From JBHPGW01 sp042569785 (GTDB lineage Bacteria > Planctomycetota > Phycisphaerae > Sedimentisphaerales > Anaerobacaceae), in assembly GCA_042569785.1 (NCBI GenBank), contig JBHPGW010000116.1:1-5411 (forward strand): DNA of 5,411 nucleotides, given 5' to 3'. Made by a program: the position numbers and the translations under genes. Below the pieces are notes generated by a model, which was not told where the DNA came from, ran no database searches, and saw nothing but the letters and a program-made list of their open reading frames with translations. Below, one piece after another: positions 1 through 5,411 of this stretch (the stretch's first letter is position 1; each line of letters opens with the position of its first letter).

Positions 1-917
1 ACTCCGCCGTGAATATCAATGTCACCGCCAAGCTGTAACCCGATGCGTGTATTTGCCCCTCCGGATTCGAGTTTGCAATCGGTCTTGAATATAAGTACCC
101 CATTGGCATCCGCCTTGGTGTACCAAAAACCCGTACCATAAACAGAAGAATCCGCTGTAAGCTTCAACGCCTGCGACCCATCATGACTATAGCCTGCGAG
201 TATCTCGTTAGGCCCCGCCATACCGAAAAGTTCCCAGCCCTCAGTAAGTTCATTTGGCTGCCAATCGCCGGTAGCCGTATAGCTCTCGAAATCCTCCGGA
301 TTAGCAACCCTGCTCAGATTGAGATTATCTACGCAGACTATGCCGTTAATATAATTAAATCTGACGTTATCATTGGTGCTGGTGACAAACATCGACAGAG
401 GCTCTGTCCAGTTACCCATCGCGCCGCCTGCCGGACCGTAACGAGCAGTCGCAGTTTGAGCATTAAAGTCCAGCCTGACCTCGAACGTATACCAATTACC
501 TAAGCACTCCCCGGATGTCGCAGGCTGATCGGGCAGGTTAACCTGGTAATAGTTCCAGTCCATATCTCTACTCCAGATGTGCATGTCGACAGACGGGTAT
601 CCTCTTACGTTGAGCATAACTCCACCGCGATTGCTGCTGTCACCGCCGATCTGTATCCCGACGCGAGCATCCGCCCCTCCCGACTCGAGCTTGCAATCGA
701 GAGTTAATGTGACGATTCCCTCAGCATCTACCTGAGCATACCAAAACCCCAAACCATTAGAAGAACCCGCCGTAAGCTTCAATGCCTTACTGCCGTCATG
801 ACTATAGCCGGCAATTATCTGGTTAGGCCCTAACATGTCCGCAAATTCCCAGCCCTGACCAGCTTGTGTAGGCTGCCAGTTACTGGTAGGCGCATAGCTC
901 TCGAAATCATCCGGGTT
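1..917 (-). repeat. Tandem ~205-residue protein modules within the secreted protein
   Basis: Module 1 covers 917-303 (residues 29-233). Module 2 starts directly at 302 (residue 234) and runs off the left edge. Hand alignment of the first ~100 residues gives roughly 60% identity with one single-residue insertion in module 2 (SSVYGTGFWY against SSNGLGFWY). One cysteine is conserved in both (residues 103 and 309, in DCKLESGG). DNA identity is patchy, with short exact stretches such as GGCTATAGTCATGA, so the duplication is not recent or has been diverging under selection. Further copies may lie outside the window. Confidence 0.85.
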
Positions 918-1001
918 CGACACACCGGCAAAAACCGGCAAAGACAAAATAAACATCCACAAAACAATTGCTGTCAGTAAATAATACCTCTTTTTACACA
1001 T
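1..1001 (-). CDS. Secreted tandem-module protein (LamG/concanavalin-like fold suspected), 3' end cut by window edge
   Basis: The frame opens with ATG at 1001-999 and stays open for 333 codons to the left edge, so the C-terminus is missing. Residues 1-25 look like a Sec signal peptide: basic MCKKR, a hydrophobic core (YYLLTAIVLWMFILSLPV), then a plausible cleavage site after VFA. The mature part is two tandem modules, residues 29-233 and 234 onward. Each opens with NP(D/E)DFESY and carries W-Q-P, AGYSHDGS, GFWY and DCKLESGGA motifs. The Gly/aromatic-rich alternating pattern suggests an all-beta sandwich such as LamG/ConA-like or a carbohydrate-binding module; this fold is inferred. Export to periplasm or surface is likely. 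An AAGGG ribosome site supports the start. It lies 179 nt downstream of the 660-aa gene and may be a separate transcription unit. The function and any C-terminal sorting signal cannot be seen. Confidence 0.85.
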   Translation of the reverse strand, partial: MCKKRYYLLTAIVLWMFILSLPVFAGVSNPDDFESYAPTSNWQPTQAGQGWEFADMLGPNQIIAGYSHDGSKALKLTAGSSNGLGFWYAQVDAEGIVTLTLDCKLESGGADARVGIQIGGDSSNRGGVMLNVRGYPSVDMHIWSRDMDWNYYQVNLPDQPATSGECLGNWYTFEVRLDFNAQTATARYGPAGGAMGNWTEPLSMFVTSTNDNVRFNYINGIVCVDNLNLSRVANPEDFESYTATGDWQPNELTEGWELFGMAGPNEILAGYSHDGSQALKLTADSSVYGTGFWYTKADANGVLIFKTDCKLESGGANTRIGLQLGGDIDIHGG

Positions 1002-1005
1002 AACT

Positions 1006-1013
1006 GACCCTTC
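1006..1013 (-). promoter_or_regulatory. Shine-Dalgarno site of the secreted-protein gene
   Basis: On the minus strand GAAGGGTC precedes the ATG at 1001, with AAGGG six bases from the start codon. This is the best ribosome site in the window; the two downstream operon starts at 4523 and 3163 have none comparable. The GGGTC part can pair with GACCC at 1027-1031 in the same leader, which could partly mask it. Confidence 0.6.
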
Positions 1014-1115
1014 GTGAAAATTGTGGGGGTCCCTCTCCTTTACACTTCATGTTGTGCCGTAAAAATAGAGCCCGGATGATAAGGGTGTGTTACCCCAAAC
1101 AGACTTTTTGTTAAT

Positions 1116-1143
1116 CCCCTGCATCGCAGGGGGTTTCTGCGAT
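1116..1143 (-). other. Two mutually exclusive 7-bp hairpins
   Basis: Hairpin A pairs ATCGCAG with CTGCGAT (plus-strand positions 1123-1129 and 1137-1143, 7-nt loop). Hairpin B pairs CCCCTGC with GCAGGGG (1116-1122 and 1126-1132, 3-nt loop). They share positions 1126-1129, so they cannot form together. Neither is followed by a U-tract on either strand, so this is not a standard intrinsic terminator. It may be a processing or 3'-end stabilising element of the upstream mRNA, an attenuator-like switch for the gene starting at 1001, or a protein-binding inverted repeat. The pairing is seen; a function is not. Confidence 0.45.
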
Positions 1144-1180
1144 TACAAAAAATATCACGGCTACCTTATACCACCGGGCA

Positions 1181-3163
1181 TCACATCATAGGGCCGCCGC
1201 CAGGCATCATCGGACCACCACCGGGCATCATCGGACCACCACCGGGCATCATCCCGCCAGGCTGTCGAAAAATGCTGTCTTTAGAACCGGCCCTGCTGTC
1301 CCAAGGCCTTAAAGGTTCTCGGACATCTTTTTCCTGCTTGCCTAACTCATGATACATAGCAACCATTTTTTCAGGCCAATATCTCACTTTGATCGGCATA
1401 TGTTCGACTGCATCCCCATCGAGGCTGTAAAGCATTTCGTGATATATCTTTTCCTTGATCTTATTATTAATATCGCCCGTCCAGTCGTTTATTCCAACAA
1501 CATCAACAAGAACCGCTCCTGTACTGTAATCAATTGTCTCGGGAAGTTCAGCTTCTGTGGCACGGGCTCCTTTTTTTTCCTTTTTCTTAGCTTTAACAGC
1601 TTCACCGATCAACTCGCCGGGCTCAACTGTAAACTTTTCACTGTACCAGTAGCCAAGCTCATACTTGAAAACCTGCAGTGTCACTGTATTGGTTGATTCC
1701 TGAACTTTATTCGGGAAAAAGTATGACATTTGCGGTATATCTACAATATCAGGCGGATAGCAATATTTGCTCCACAAAACCACCTTGTTCTTCAAATGTT
1801 TACTGCTCTCACCAAACTGATTCGTGCCGGCTATCGGATTAAATACGCCAACCCTAAGCCTGTAACGGTAACTTTTGCCGCACTCAACGGTATCATCATT
1901 TGCCCAAAGCGTCAGTAGAGTATCCATCTGACCAAGATCAATATCCTCGCTGATCCGGATATCTTCAAGCTCTTCATAGATACTATCTACCGATAGAGAT
2001 TTTGCTGACTCCTTCAATTTTGCAAGACGCTTCTTCTCCCTCTCCTGTGAGAGTTTAAGGCGATCTCTCTTGCCTCTGCCGGCTGCTCTCCTCGCACCTC
2101 CTGTCCCAACGCCGCCAGGCGCCCTCATGCCTCCACCTCCCTGCCTACCAGGGCCCATAGGACCGGTTGAAGATTTGCGGGTTGAAGTTTTATTACGCCC
2201 AATAGCCGAGCGAACCTTTTCTTTCTTGGCCTTTTCCTCTTCACGGGCAGCTGTTAATTTTTCACGCTTCTCTATTGCTCTAACTTCATCTTGATATTTC
2301 TTATACTTCTCATACAAAGATGGAGGAAACCATTCATTATTTGACGAGGCGATCTTATAAGCTTCGGGCTGCAACAAATCCGCTTGTACCAAAATATTAT
2401 CATATTGAAGCAAACGAACTTTAAGACCACCGGCAGGCAGAGTTCTAACATCTTCGATCACTTCAAACATTTCACGCCTTGACTCAACCTTGCTGCGAGA
2501 TACTTTCTGCCATTGCCCCCAACTACCGTCGTCAAGCTTTTCCTGACGCTGCAACTGAACTGCCGCAAAAATCGGTTTTGTCAGACACGGGTCTCCAAAA
2601 TCTTGCTCAACTTCCTCTAATCCAAAACTTTCCTCAAAACGCTCATATAGTGCCGTAACATCAATTTTACCTTCAACTGTCACGAAATCGATATCATTAG
2701 CTTCGGTCTTAACTGTTTCATACCGCTGTTCTTCTCTAACTTCTTCTTCGGGAATATAAGCGACTGCTCGAATATGCTTGACCAAAGCATCACTAATCTC
2801 ACCTATCTCTGGGACATCATAAACTATATGACTGCCAACGTCATTGGGATTATTGTTCGGCAAAGGCCACGCTATGCCGCTGATACTTAAAGAAGAATCC
2901 ATCTTAGCCGAAAAATCATTAACTCGGGGCTTATATGCCTCGACTGCAACTGGATTACGACTTAACAGATCATCCAGATCTTCGGCCTGAACAGTTATAT
3001 GCTTATCGATCTCAACACAACTATATTTCCGCTCATTGAATAACACACGATTAGGGGTGATCACTACTTTGGTGAACAAAAGCCACAAACTCAAAACACC
3101 AGCGATGGCTAACACCATCTTTTCGATGTGTTTCTCAAAAAATTTTCCGTCTTTCTCAACCAT
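1181..3163 (-). CDS. Large single-pass membrane protein with Gly/Pro linker and MMPGGGP tail, function unknown (pilus/secretion platform suspected)
   Basis: This is a complete 660-aa frame, ATG at 3163, TGA at 1181-1183. A charged N-terminus (MVEKDGKFFEKHIEK) is followed by one membrane segment at about residues 16-35, predicting a short cytoplasmic N-terminus and a large periplasmic body. Residues 50-282 form a first soluble region. Residues 283-320 are Lys/Glu-rich, probably helical. Residues 333-364 are a Gly/Pro/Arg linker containing GPMGPG, then a basic stretch (364-387). Residues 410-520 look beta-rich; CGKSYRYRLRVGVFNP followed by VVLWSKY recalls fibronectin type III-like strands, which is inference. 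The tail is three MMPGGGP units plus MM. An in-frame TGA lies 11 codons upstream with no better start between; the ribosome site is weak. It follows the 431-aa gene by 64 nt, so it is probably in the same operon. I do not recognise a named family. Confidence 0.9.
   Translation of the reverse strand: MVEKDGKFFEKHIEKMVLAIAGVLSLWLLFTKVVITPNRVLFNERKYSCVEIDKHITVQAEDLDDLLSRNPVAVEAYKPRVNDFSAKMDSSLSISGIAWPLPNNNPNDVGSHIVYDVPEIGEISDALVKHIRAVAYIPEEEVREEQRYETVKTEANDIDFVTVEGKIDVTALYERFEESFGLEEVEQDFGDPCLTKPIFAAVQLQRQEKLDDGSWGQWQKVSRSKVESRREMFEVIEDVRTLPAGGLKVRLLQYDNILVQADLLQPEAYKIASSNNEWFPPSLYEKYKKYQDEVRAIEKREKLTAAREEEKAKKEKVRSAIGRNKTSTRKSSTGPMGPGRQGGGGMRAPGGVGTGGARRAAGRGKRDRLKLSQEREKKRLAKLKESAKSLSVDSIYEELEDIRISEDIDLGQMDTLLTLWANDDTVECGKSYRYRLRVGVFNPIAGTNQFGESSKHLKNKVVLWSKYCYPPDIVDIPQMSYFFPNKVQESTNTVTLQVFKYELGYWYSEKFTVEPGELIGEAVKAKKKEKKGARATEAELPETIDYSTGAVLVDVVGINDWTGDINNKIKEKIYHEMLYSLDGDAVEHMPIKVRYWPEKMVAMYHELGKQEKDVREPLRPWDSRAGSKDSIFRQPGGMMPGGGPMMPGGGPMMPGGGPMM
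1184..1261 (-). repeat. 21-nt tandem repeat encoding the MMPGGGP C-terminal tail
   Basis: There are two exact 21-nt units at 1205-1225 and 1226-1246, a partial unit at 1247-1261 and a synonymously diverged unit at 1184-1204. They encode (MMPGGGP)3-MM preceded by QPGG. The exact copies suggest recent expansion by slippage or unequal exchange. A 13-nt match to the unit continues beyond the stop codon at 1171-1183. Confidence 0.85.
2072..2167 (-). repeat. Low-complexity Gly/Pro/Arg linker inside the 660-aa gene
   Basis: Residues 333-364 contain TGPMGPGRQGGGGMRAPGG followed by Gly/Ala/Arg-rich sequence. It is not a clean nucleotide tandem repeat. It shares the GPMGPG word with the repeat at 5200-5271 in the first gene of the cluster. 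It separates the helical segment from the C-terminal beta-rich region and probably acts as a flexible, positively charged linker. Confidence 0.6.
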
Positions 3164-3227
3164 TACAAATATCTCACTTCTTGCTGTTCATGATTCAATA
3201 CAATAAAATACAGACGACAAGTCCTTT

Positions 3228-4523
3228 TTACCGTCTCTTTGTTTTCCTTCCGGATATAGCTTTCCTCCCTGACTTTTTATCATCCGCAACTTCCAAAGAC
3301 CCTTTCAATGCTTGAGGATTAACCGCGTCATAACCCTTTTTGTTAAATACATATTCACAAACCAGGCTCAACTGGACAACTGCATCCTCATCACCATAGC
3401 GGTATAACTCATGAATATCTTTGTCTCCTCGACCATCGCTTGTACTAATCGCCGAAACTTCACTTACTAAAATAGCTATCTGATTATGCCTGAAACGCTG
3501 CTCTGCTGCCTGTCCATCCCAACCCATGAACCGGTGTTCCTTGGCTTTGCAAAGCTCTGCCATAAAAGGTAATACCGATTTGGCACTGACCACAACAGAA
3601 AGATTGAAATGGACGACATCAACACTATCTCCGCAAACTCTGCCTGTATATGAATTGACAAGTCCTTCTCCTGTCGAACGAACATAAACCGGCCTGTTCG
3701 TAATTTCTTCATTTGTCTTGGTCTTTTTCTTCTCACCATAACCAAAACTTACAGAAAGAAGTCGTTTAACAGGAGATGTGAAAACACTCTGAGAACCTGA
3801 ATTCATTTCTTCTATCGTTGTAATAACATCTTCGACTATCCAGTAGCCTAACTGGCTGTACCAACAATCGTTAATTGCTTTCTCGAAACTGGTAAACTGG
3901 TAAGAATCCCACGATTCATATTCGCCCAACTCCTCGGCGGCAGCATAGACCGATGCGGATTGCGCCTTTTCTTTGCAAAGCTCATCAACTATCGCGTCAG
4001 TAACATAATTTAAGCCGTCTTTGTAACTCCTGCTTCGACGACTTGCTTGCGGCGAACGAAGCAAAGCATCTTCCAGCTCGGTTTCGGTCGGACATTCACA
4101 AGCATTGGCAACCTCAAGCATACCATCTACGCCGTCGCGATACTTCTTACCGAACAACTCGAAAAGAAACCGTGATTTTTCTTTAGGCTTTGGGAAAACG
4201 CTATAACTCAACAACTCTCTTTCGCTGCTTTGAGTGGCCAACTGGGAAATCTTTTCAGCGTCCGCTTTATAAGCATCCTGATACTTTCGCTCTTCACGCC
4301 ACTGCTGCCTGGAAACGGCATTCCTTTTTAAACTATCGATCCGGTTGCCACGCTTTGAAATACTCTCGGCAGTTACGTATCCCTTAAACTTATTGCCCAT
4401 CAGTTGGGCAGGCACAAAAACAAGCACCGCTACCAGAGCTATAACGACCGGCACTACCAGAGATGAATATTCCCTGATAAAACTCAGCTTCCCTAAAACA
4501 TTCTTGATATTTGATGTACCCAT
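3228..4523 (-). CDS. Single-pass membrane protein with coiled coil and PilO/Amuc_1100-like C-terminal domain (tentative)
   Basis: This is a complete 431-aa frame, ATG at 4523, TAA at 3228-3230. Basic residues (K7, K12, R17) precede one hydrophobic segment at about 21-42 (SLVVPVVIALVAVLVFVPAQ), so the N-terminus is probably cytoplasmic and the rest periplasmic. Residues 50-102 are charged and helical, a likely coiled coil. Residues 103-275 are a mixed domain. Residues 300-395 show a strand-helix-strand pattern: VVHFNLSVVVSAKSVLPFMAEL, then NQIAILVSEVSAI and VVQLSLVCEYVF. That anchor, coiled-coil and ferredoxin-like order is typical of PilO/GspM and Amuc_1100-type pilus-platform proteins. The assignment is inferred from architecture only. 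The C-terminus is strongly basic (GRKAISGRKTKRR). No Shine-Dalgarno is seen; an in-frame TAA seven codons upstream confines the start. It lies 51 nt after the preceding gene and 64 nt before the next, so it sits mid-operon. Confidence 0.9.
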   Translation of the reverse strand: MGTSNIKNVLGKLSFIREYSSLVVPVVIALVAVLVFVPAQLMGNKFKGYVTAESISKRGNRIDSLKRNAVSRQQWREERKYQDAYKADAEKISQLATQSSERELLSYSVFPKPKEKSRFLFELFGKKYRDGVDGMLEVANACECPTETELEDALLRSPQASRRSRSYKDGLNYVTDAIVDELCKEKAQSASVYAAAEELGEYESWDSYQFTSFEKAINDCWYSQLGYWIVEDVITTIEEMNSGSQSVFTSPVKRLLSVSFGYGEKKKTKTNEEITNRPVYVRSTGEGLVNSYTGRVCGDSVDVVHFNLSVVVSAKSVLPFMAELCKAKEHRFMGWDGQAAEQRFRHNQIAILVSEVSAISTSDGRGDKDIHELYRYGDEDAVVQLSLVCEYVFNKKGYDAVNPQALKGSLEVADDKKSGRKAISGRKTKRR

Positions 4524-4574
4524 ATTAACGAACCAATCTACTTAAAACTCTCGAACCATAACACCATACAAATC

Positions 4575-5411
4575 CTACCTCTTAGTCCTGGGCTTCCTTT
4601 TAGCCCGCTTTCTTGTGGACTTCTCAGTTGCTTCCTCAGGCTTCTTAGGCGCATCTTTCCAGAGCAATTTAAAATTCAGATTGAACCAATGATCGTTGAT
4701 CTCATAAACAGGGTTACCTTTTTTGTCCTTTACCGCCACACCTCTTTCATTCAGCACAGGCTTCTTGCTGATAACCTCTTTCGTCATTGGATCGAGCAGT
4801 ATTTCCTCGTTCCTTCTTCCCCTCTTATTTCTCAAACCTTTTCGCTCTTTTACAATACCTATACCAGTAGGCATCTGAGCATTCCACGCAACTTCGCCTG
4901 TCTCCAGTTTGTAATTACCTGCCGTGGAAGTATCATAAAGCTTAAATGGGCTATTGCCGTCCGCTGCGAACTTGTCCAAATGCCTCAGCTTCGTAACAAC
5001 GCCCCACTGCTGCTCATTATCTCCAACACCAAGAGGATCGAACAACTCGGCGATGTCATCATTGGGACTGTAACCCGATACAGAAACAACAAAACCAGCA
5101 CCAGTTTCGACGATTTTAGGCTGTACCTTCGGCTTGCTGCTCCTTTTACCTCTTTTCCTGTTTGATCCGGTCCGGGGACTAATTGTGCGTCCTCTGCCCG
5201 GTCCCATAGGTCCCATACCGCCTGGTCCCATAGGTCTCATACCGCCTGGTCCCATAGGTCCCATACCACCACTTGCACCACCTGCGACTGCACCTTTTCT
5301 GCGCCACTGTGTTCCTGTATCTATAAAAGAGGCCGTCGAAACATCATCGGAATAACGAATTGACATATTTGTTATAAATATCTGTTCACGATCCTCTTGG
5401 TGTTGGAGATA
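4575..5411 (-). CDS. C-terminal part of a Gly-Pro-Met repeat protein with basic tail, 5' end cut by window edge
   Basis: The frame ends with TAG at 4575-4577 and is open to the right edge, giving 278 visible codons. An ATG at 5366 gives 263 aa, but the 15 codons before it are open (YLQHQEDREQIFITN) and no ribosome site precedes it, so the true start is probably outside the window. Numbered from that Met, residues 27-60 are a Gly-Met-Pro repeat, 60-80 a basic Ser/Arg/Lys linker, and about 85-240 a globular domain (FVVSVSGYSPNDDIAELFDP, WGVVTKLRHLDKF, KLETGEVAWNAQMPTGIGIV). Residues 240-263 are a very basic tail ending RKRAKRKPRTKR. By analogy with its two neighbours it may carry an N-terminal membrane anchor outside the window. 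It heads the visible operon, 51 nt before the 431-aa gene. A PilN/PilO-like platform role is only a contextual guess; I do not recognise the family. Confidence 0.85.
   Translation of the reverse strand, partial: YLQHQEDREQIFITNMSIRYSDDVSTASFIDTGTQWRRKGAVAGGASGGMGPMGPGGMRPMGPGGMGPMGPGRGRTISPRTGSNRKRGKRSSKPKVQPKIVETGAGFVVSVSGYSPNDDIAELFDPLGVGDNEQQWGVVTKLRHLDKFAADGNSPFKLYDTSTAGNYKLETGEVAWNAQMPTGIGIVKERKGLRNKRGRRNEEILLDPMTKEVISKKPVLNERGVAVKDKKGNPVYEINDHWFNLNFKLLWKDAPKKPEEATEKSTRKRAKRKPRTKR
5200..5271 (-). repeat. 24-nt tandem repeat (three units) encoding Gly-Met-Pro repeat
   Basis: Units lie at 5200-5223, 5224-5247 and 5248-5271. Unit 2 differs from unit 1 by one base (giving Arg instead of Gly) and unit 3 by two bases at its end. 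The encoded peptide is GGMGPMGPGGMRPMGPGGMG with a further MGPMGPG. Near-identity of the units points to recent copy-number change. The period of 8 residues preserves the frame. Confidence 0.9.

Larger units (their letters stand above)
1002..1180. other. Intergenic region and leader of the secreted-protein gene
   Basis: This 179-nt gap is the longest non-coding stretch seen. Reading along the minus strand it holds a relic of the upstream gene's C-terminal repeat (1171-1183), an A/T-rich tract with a T6 run (about 1147-1152), two overlapping hairpins (1116-1143), a purine-rich AAAGGAGAGGGA (about 1031-1042) too far from the start to serve it, and the real ribosome site (1006-1013). I could not identify a convincing -35/-10 pair. 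TTATCAT near 1077-1083 is the nearest to a -10 element but has no good partner. Confidence 0.6.

Noticed and set aside
183..503. Plus-strand 106-aa open frame
   Set aside because: It lies antisense to the secreted repeat protein, whose signal peptide and duplicated modules show the true coding frame.
994..1050. 18-codon leader open frame (ATG at 1050) overlapping the start of the secreted-protein gene
   Set aside because: No ribosome site precedes it and the peptide has no recognisable feature; the overlap with the ATG at 1001 is likely chance, though coupling is not excluded.
1116..1143. Intrinsic terminator
   Set aside because: The stems are GC-rich but no U-run follows on either strand; the T6 run at about 1147-1152 comes before the hairpins in the direction of transcription.
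1184..1261. CRISPR-like array
   Set aside because: The repeats are contiguous without spacers, in frame, and code for a Gly/Pro/Met tail.
2070..2294. Plus-strand 74-aa proline-rich open frame
   Set aside because: It mirrors the Gly/Pro linker of the 660-aa gene on the opposite strand; no ribosome site or sensible protein features.
3476..3745. Minus-strand 89-aa open frame in another frame of the 431-aa gene
   Set aside because: Overlaps the domain-bearing frame entirely; no independent start signal.
4538..4567. 9-codon open frame in the 51-nt gap between the first two operon genes
   Set aside because: Too short to support and without a ribosome site.
4689..5165. Plus-strand 158-aa open frame
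   Set aside because: It lies wholly opposite a well-supported minus-strand gene and has an unconvincing composition with no domain pattern.
5134..5355. Plus-strand 73-aa proline/isoleucine-rich open frame
   Set aside because: It is the antisense image of the Gly-Pro-Met repeat and flanking coding sequence of the minus-strand gene; repeats without stops on one strand readily leave the other strand open.

Overview
The window fits a planctomycete-type bacterium (PVC group), possibly a Phycisphaerae/Sedimentisphaerales relative. This rests on gene style, not on any marker gene. The clues are single-pass envelope proteins with Gly/Pro/Met-rich linkers, weak Shine-Dalgarno signals at several starts, and a secreted protein built from repeated modules opening with an N-P-(D/E)-D-F-E-S-Y motif. 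No rRNA, tRNA, mobile element or CRISPR array is visible.

All supported genes are on the minus strand, so transcription runs from position 5411 toward 1. In transcription order they are: (1) a gene cut by the right edge (4575-5411), whose visible C-terminal part has a Gly-Pro-Met repeat, a compact globular domain and a very basic tail; (2) a complete 431-aa protein (3228-4523) with one N-terminal membrane anchor, a probable coiled coil, a C-terminal domain reminiscent of PilO/Amuc_1100 pilus-platform proteins, and another basic tail; (3) a complete 660-aa protein (1181-3163) with an N-terminal anchor, two predicted soluble regions joined by a charged helix and a Gly/Pro linker, and an (MMPGGGP)n tail; (4) after a 179-nt gap, a secreted protein cut by the left edge (1-1001), made of tandem ~205-aa modules.

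Genes 1-3 are separated by only 51 and 64 nt and very probably form one operon. Their shared design suggests an inner-membrane, periplasm-facing complex. The best guess is a divergent PilN/PilO-like part of a type IV pilus or type II secretion machine, as in the Amuc_1098-1102 neighbourhood of Akkermansia. That link is inference from architecture and weak pattern resemblance, not a demonstrated homology. Gene 4 has its own ribosome binding site and a structured leader. It may be an independent unit, perhaps a surface or secreted substrate.

The most unusual signals are the Gly-Pro-Met repeats in two neighbouring genes, a copy of the repeat lying just beyond the stop of the 660-aa gene, the basic tails on two consecutive proteins, and a pair of mutually exclusive hairpins upstream of gene 4.
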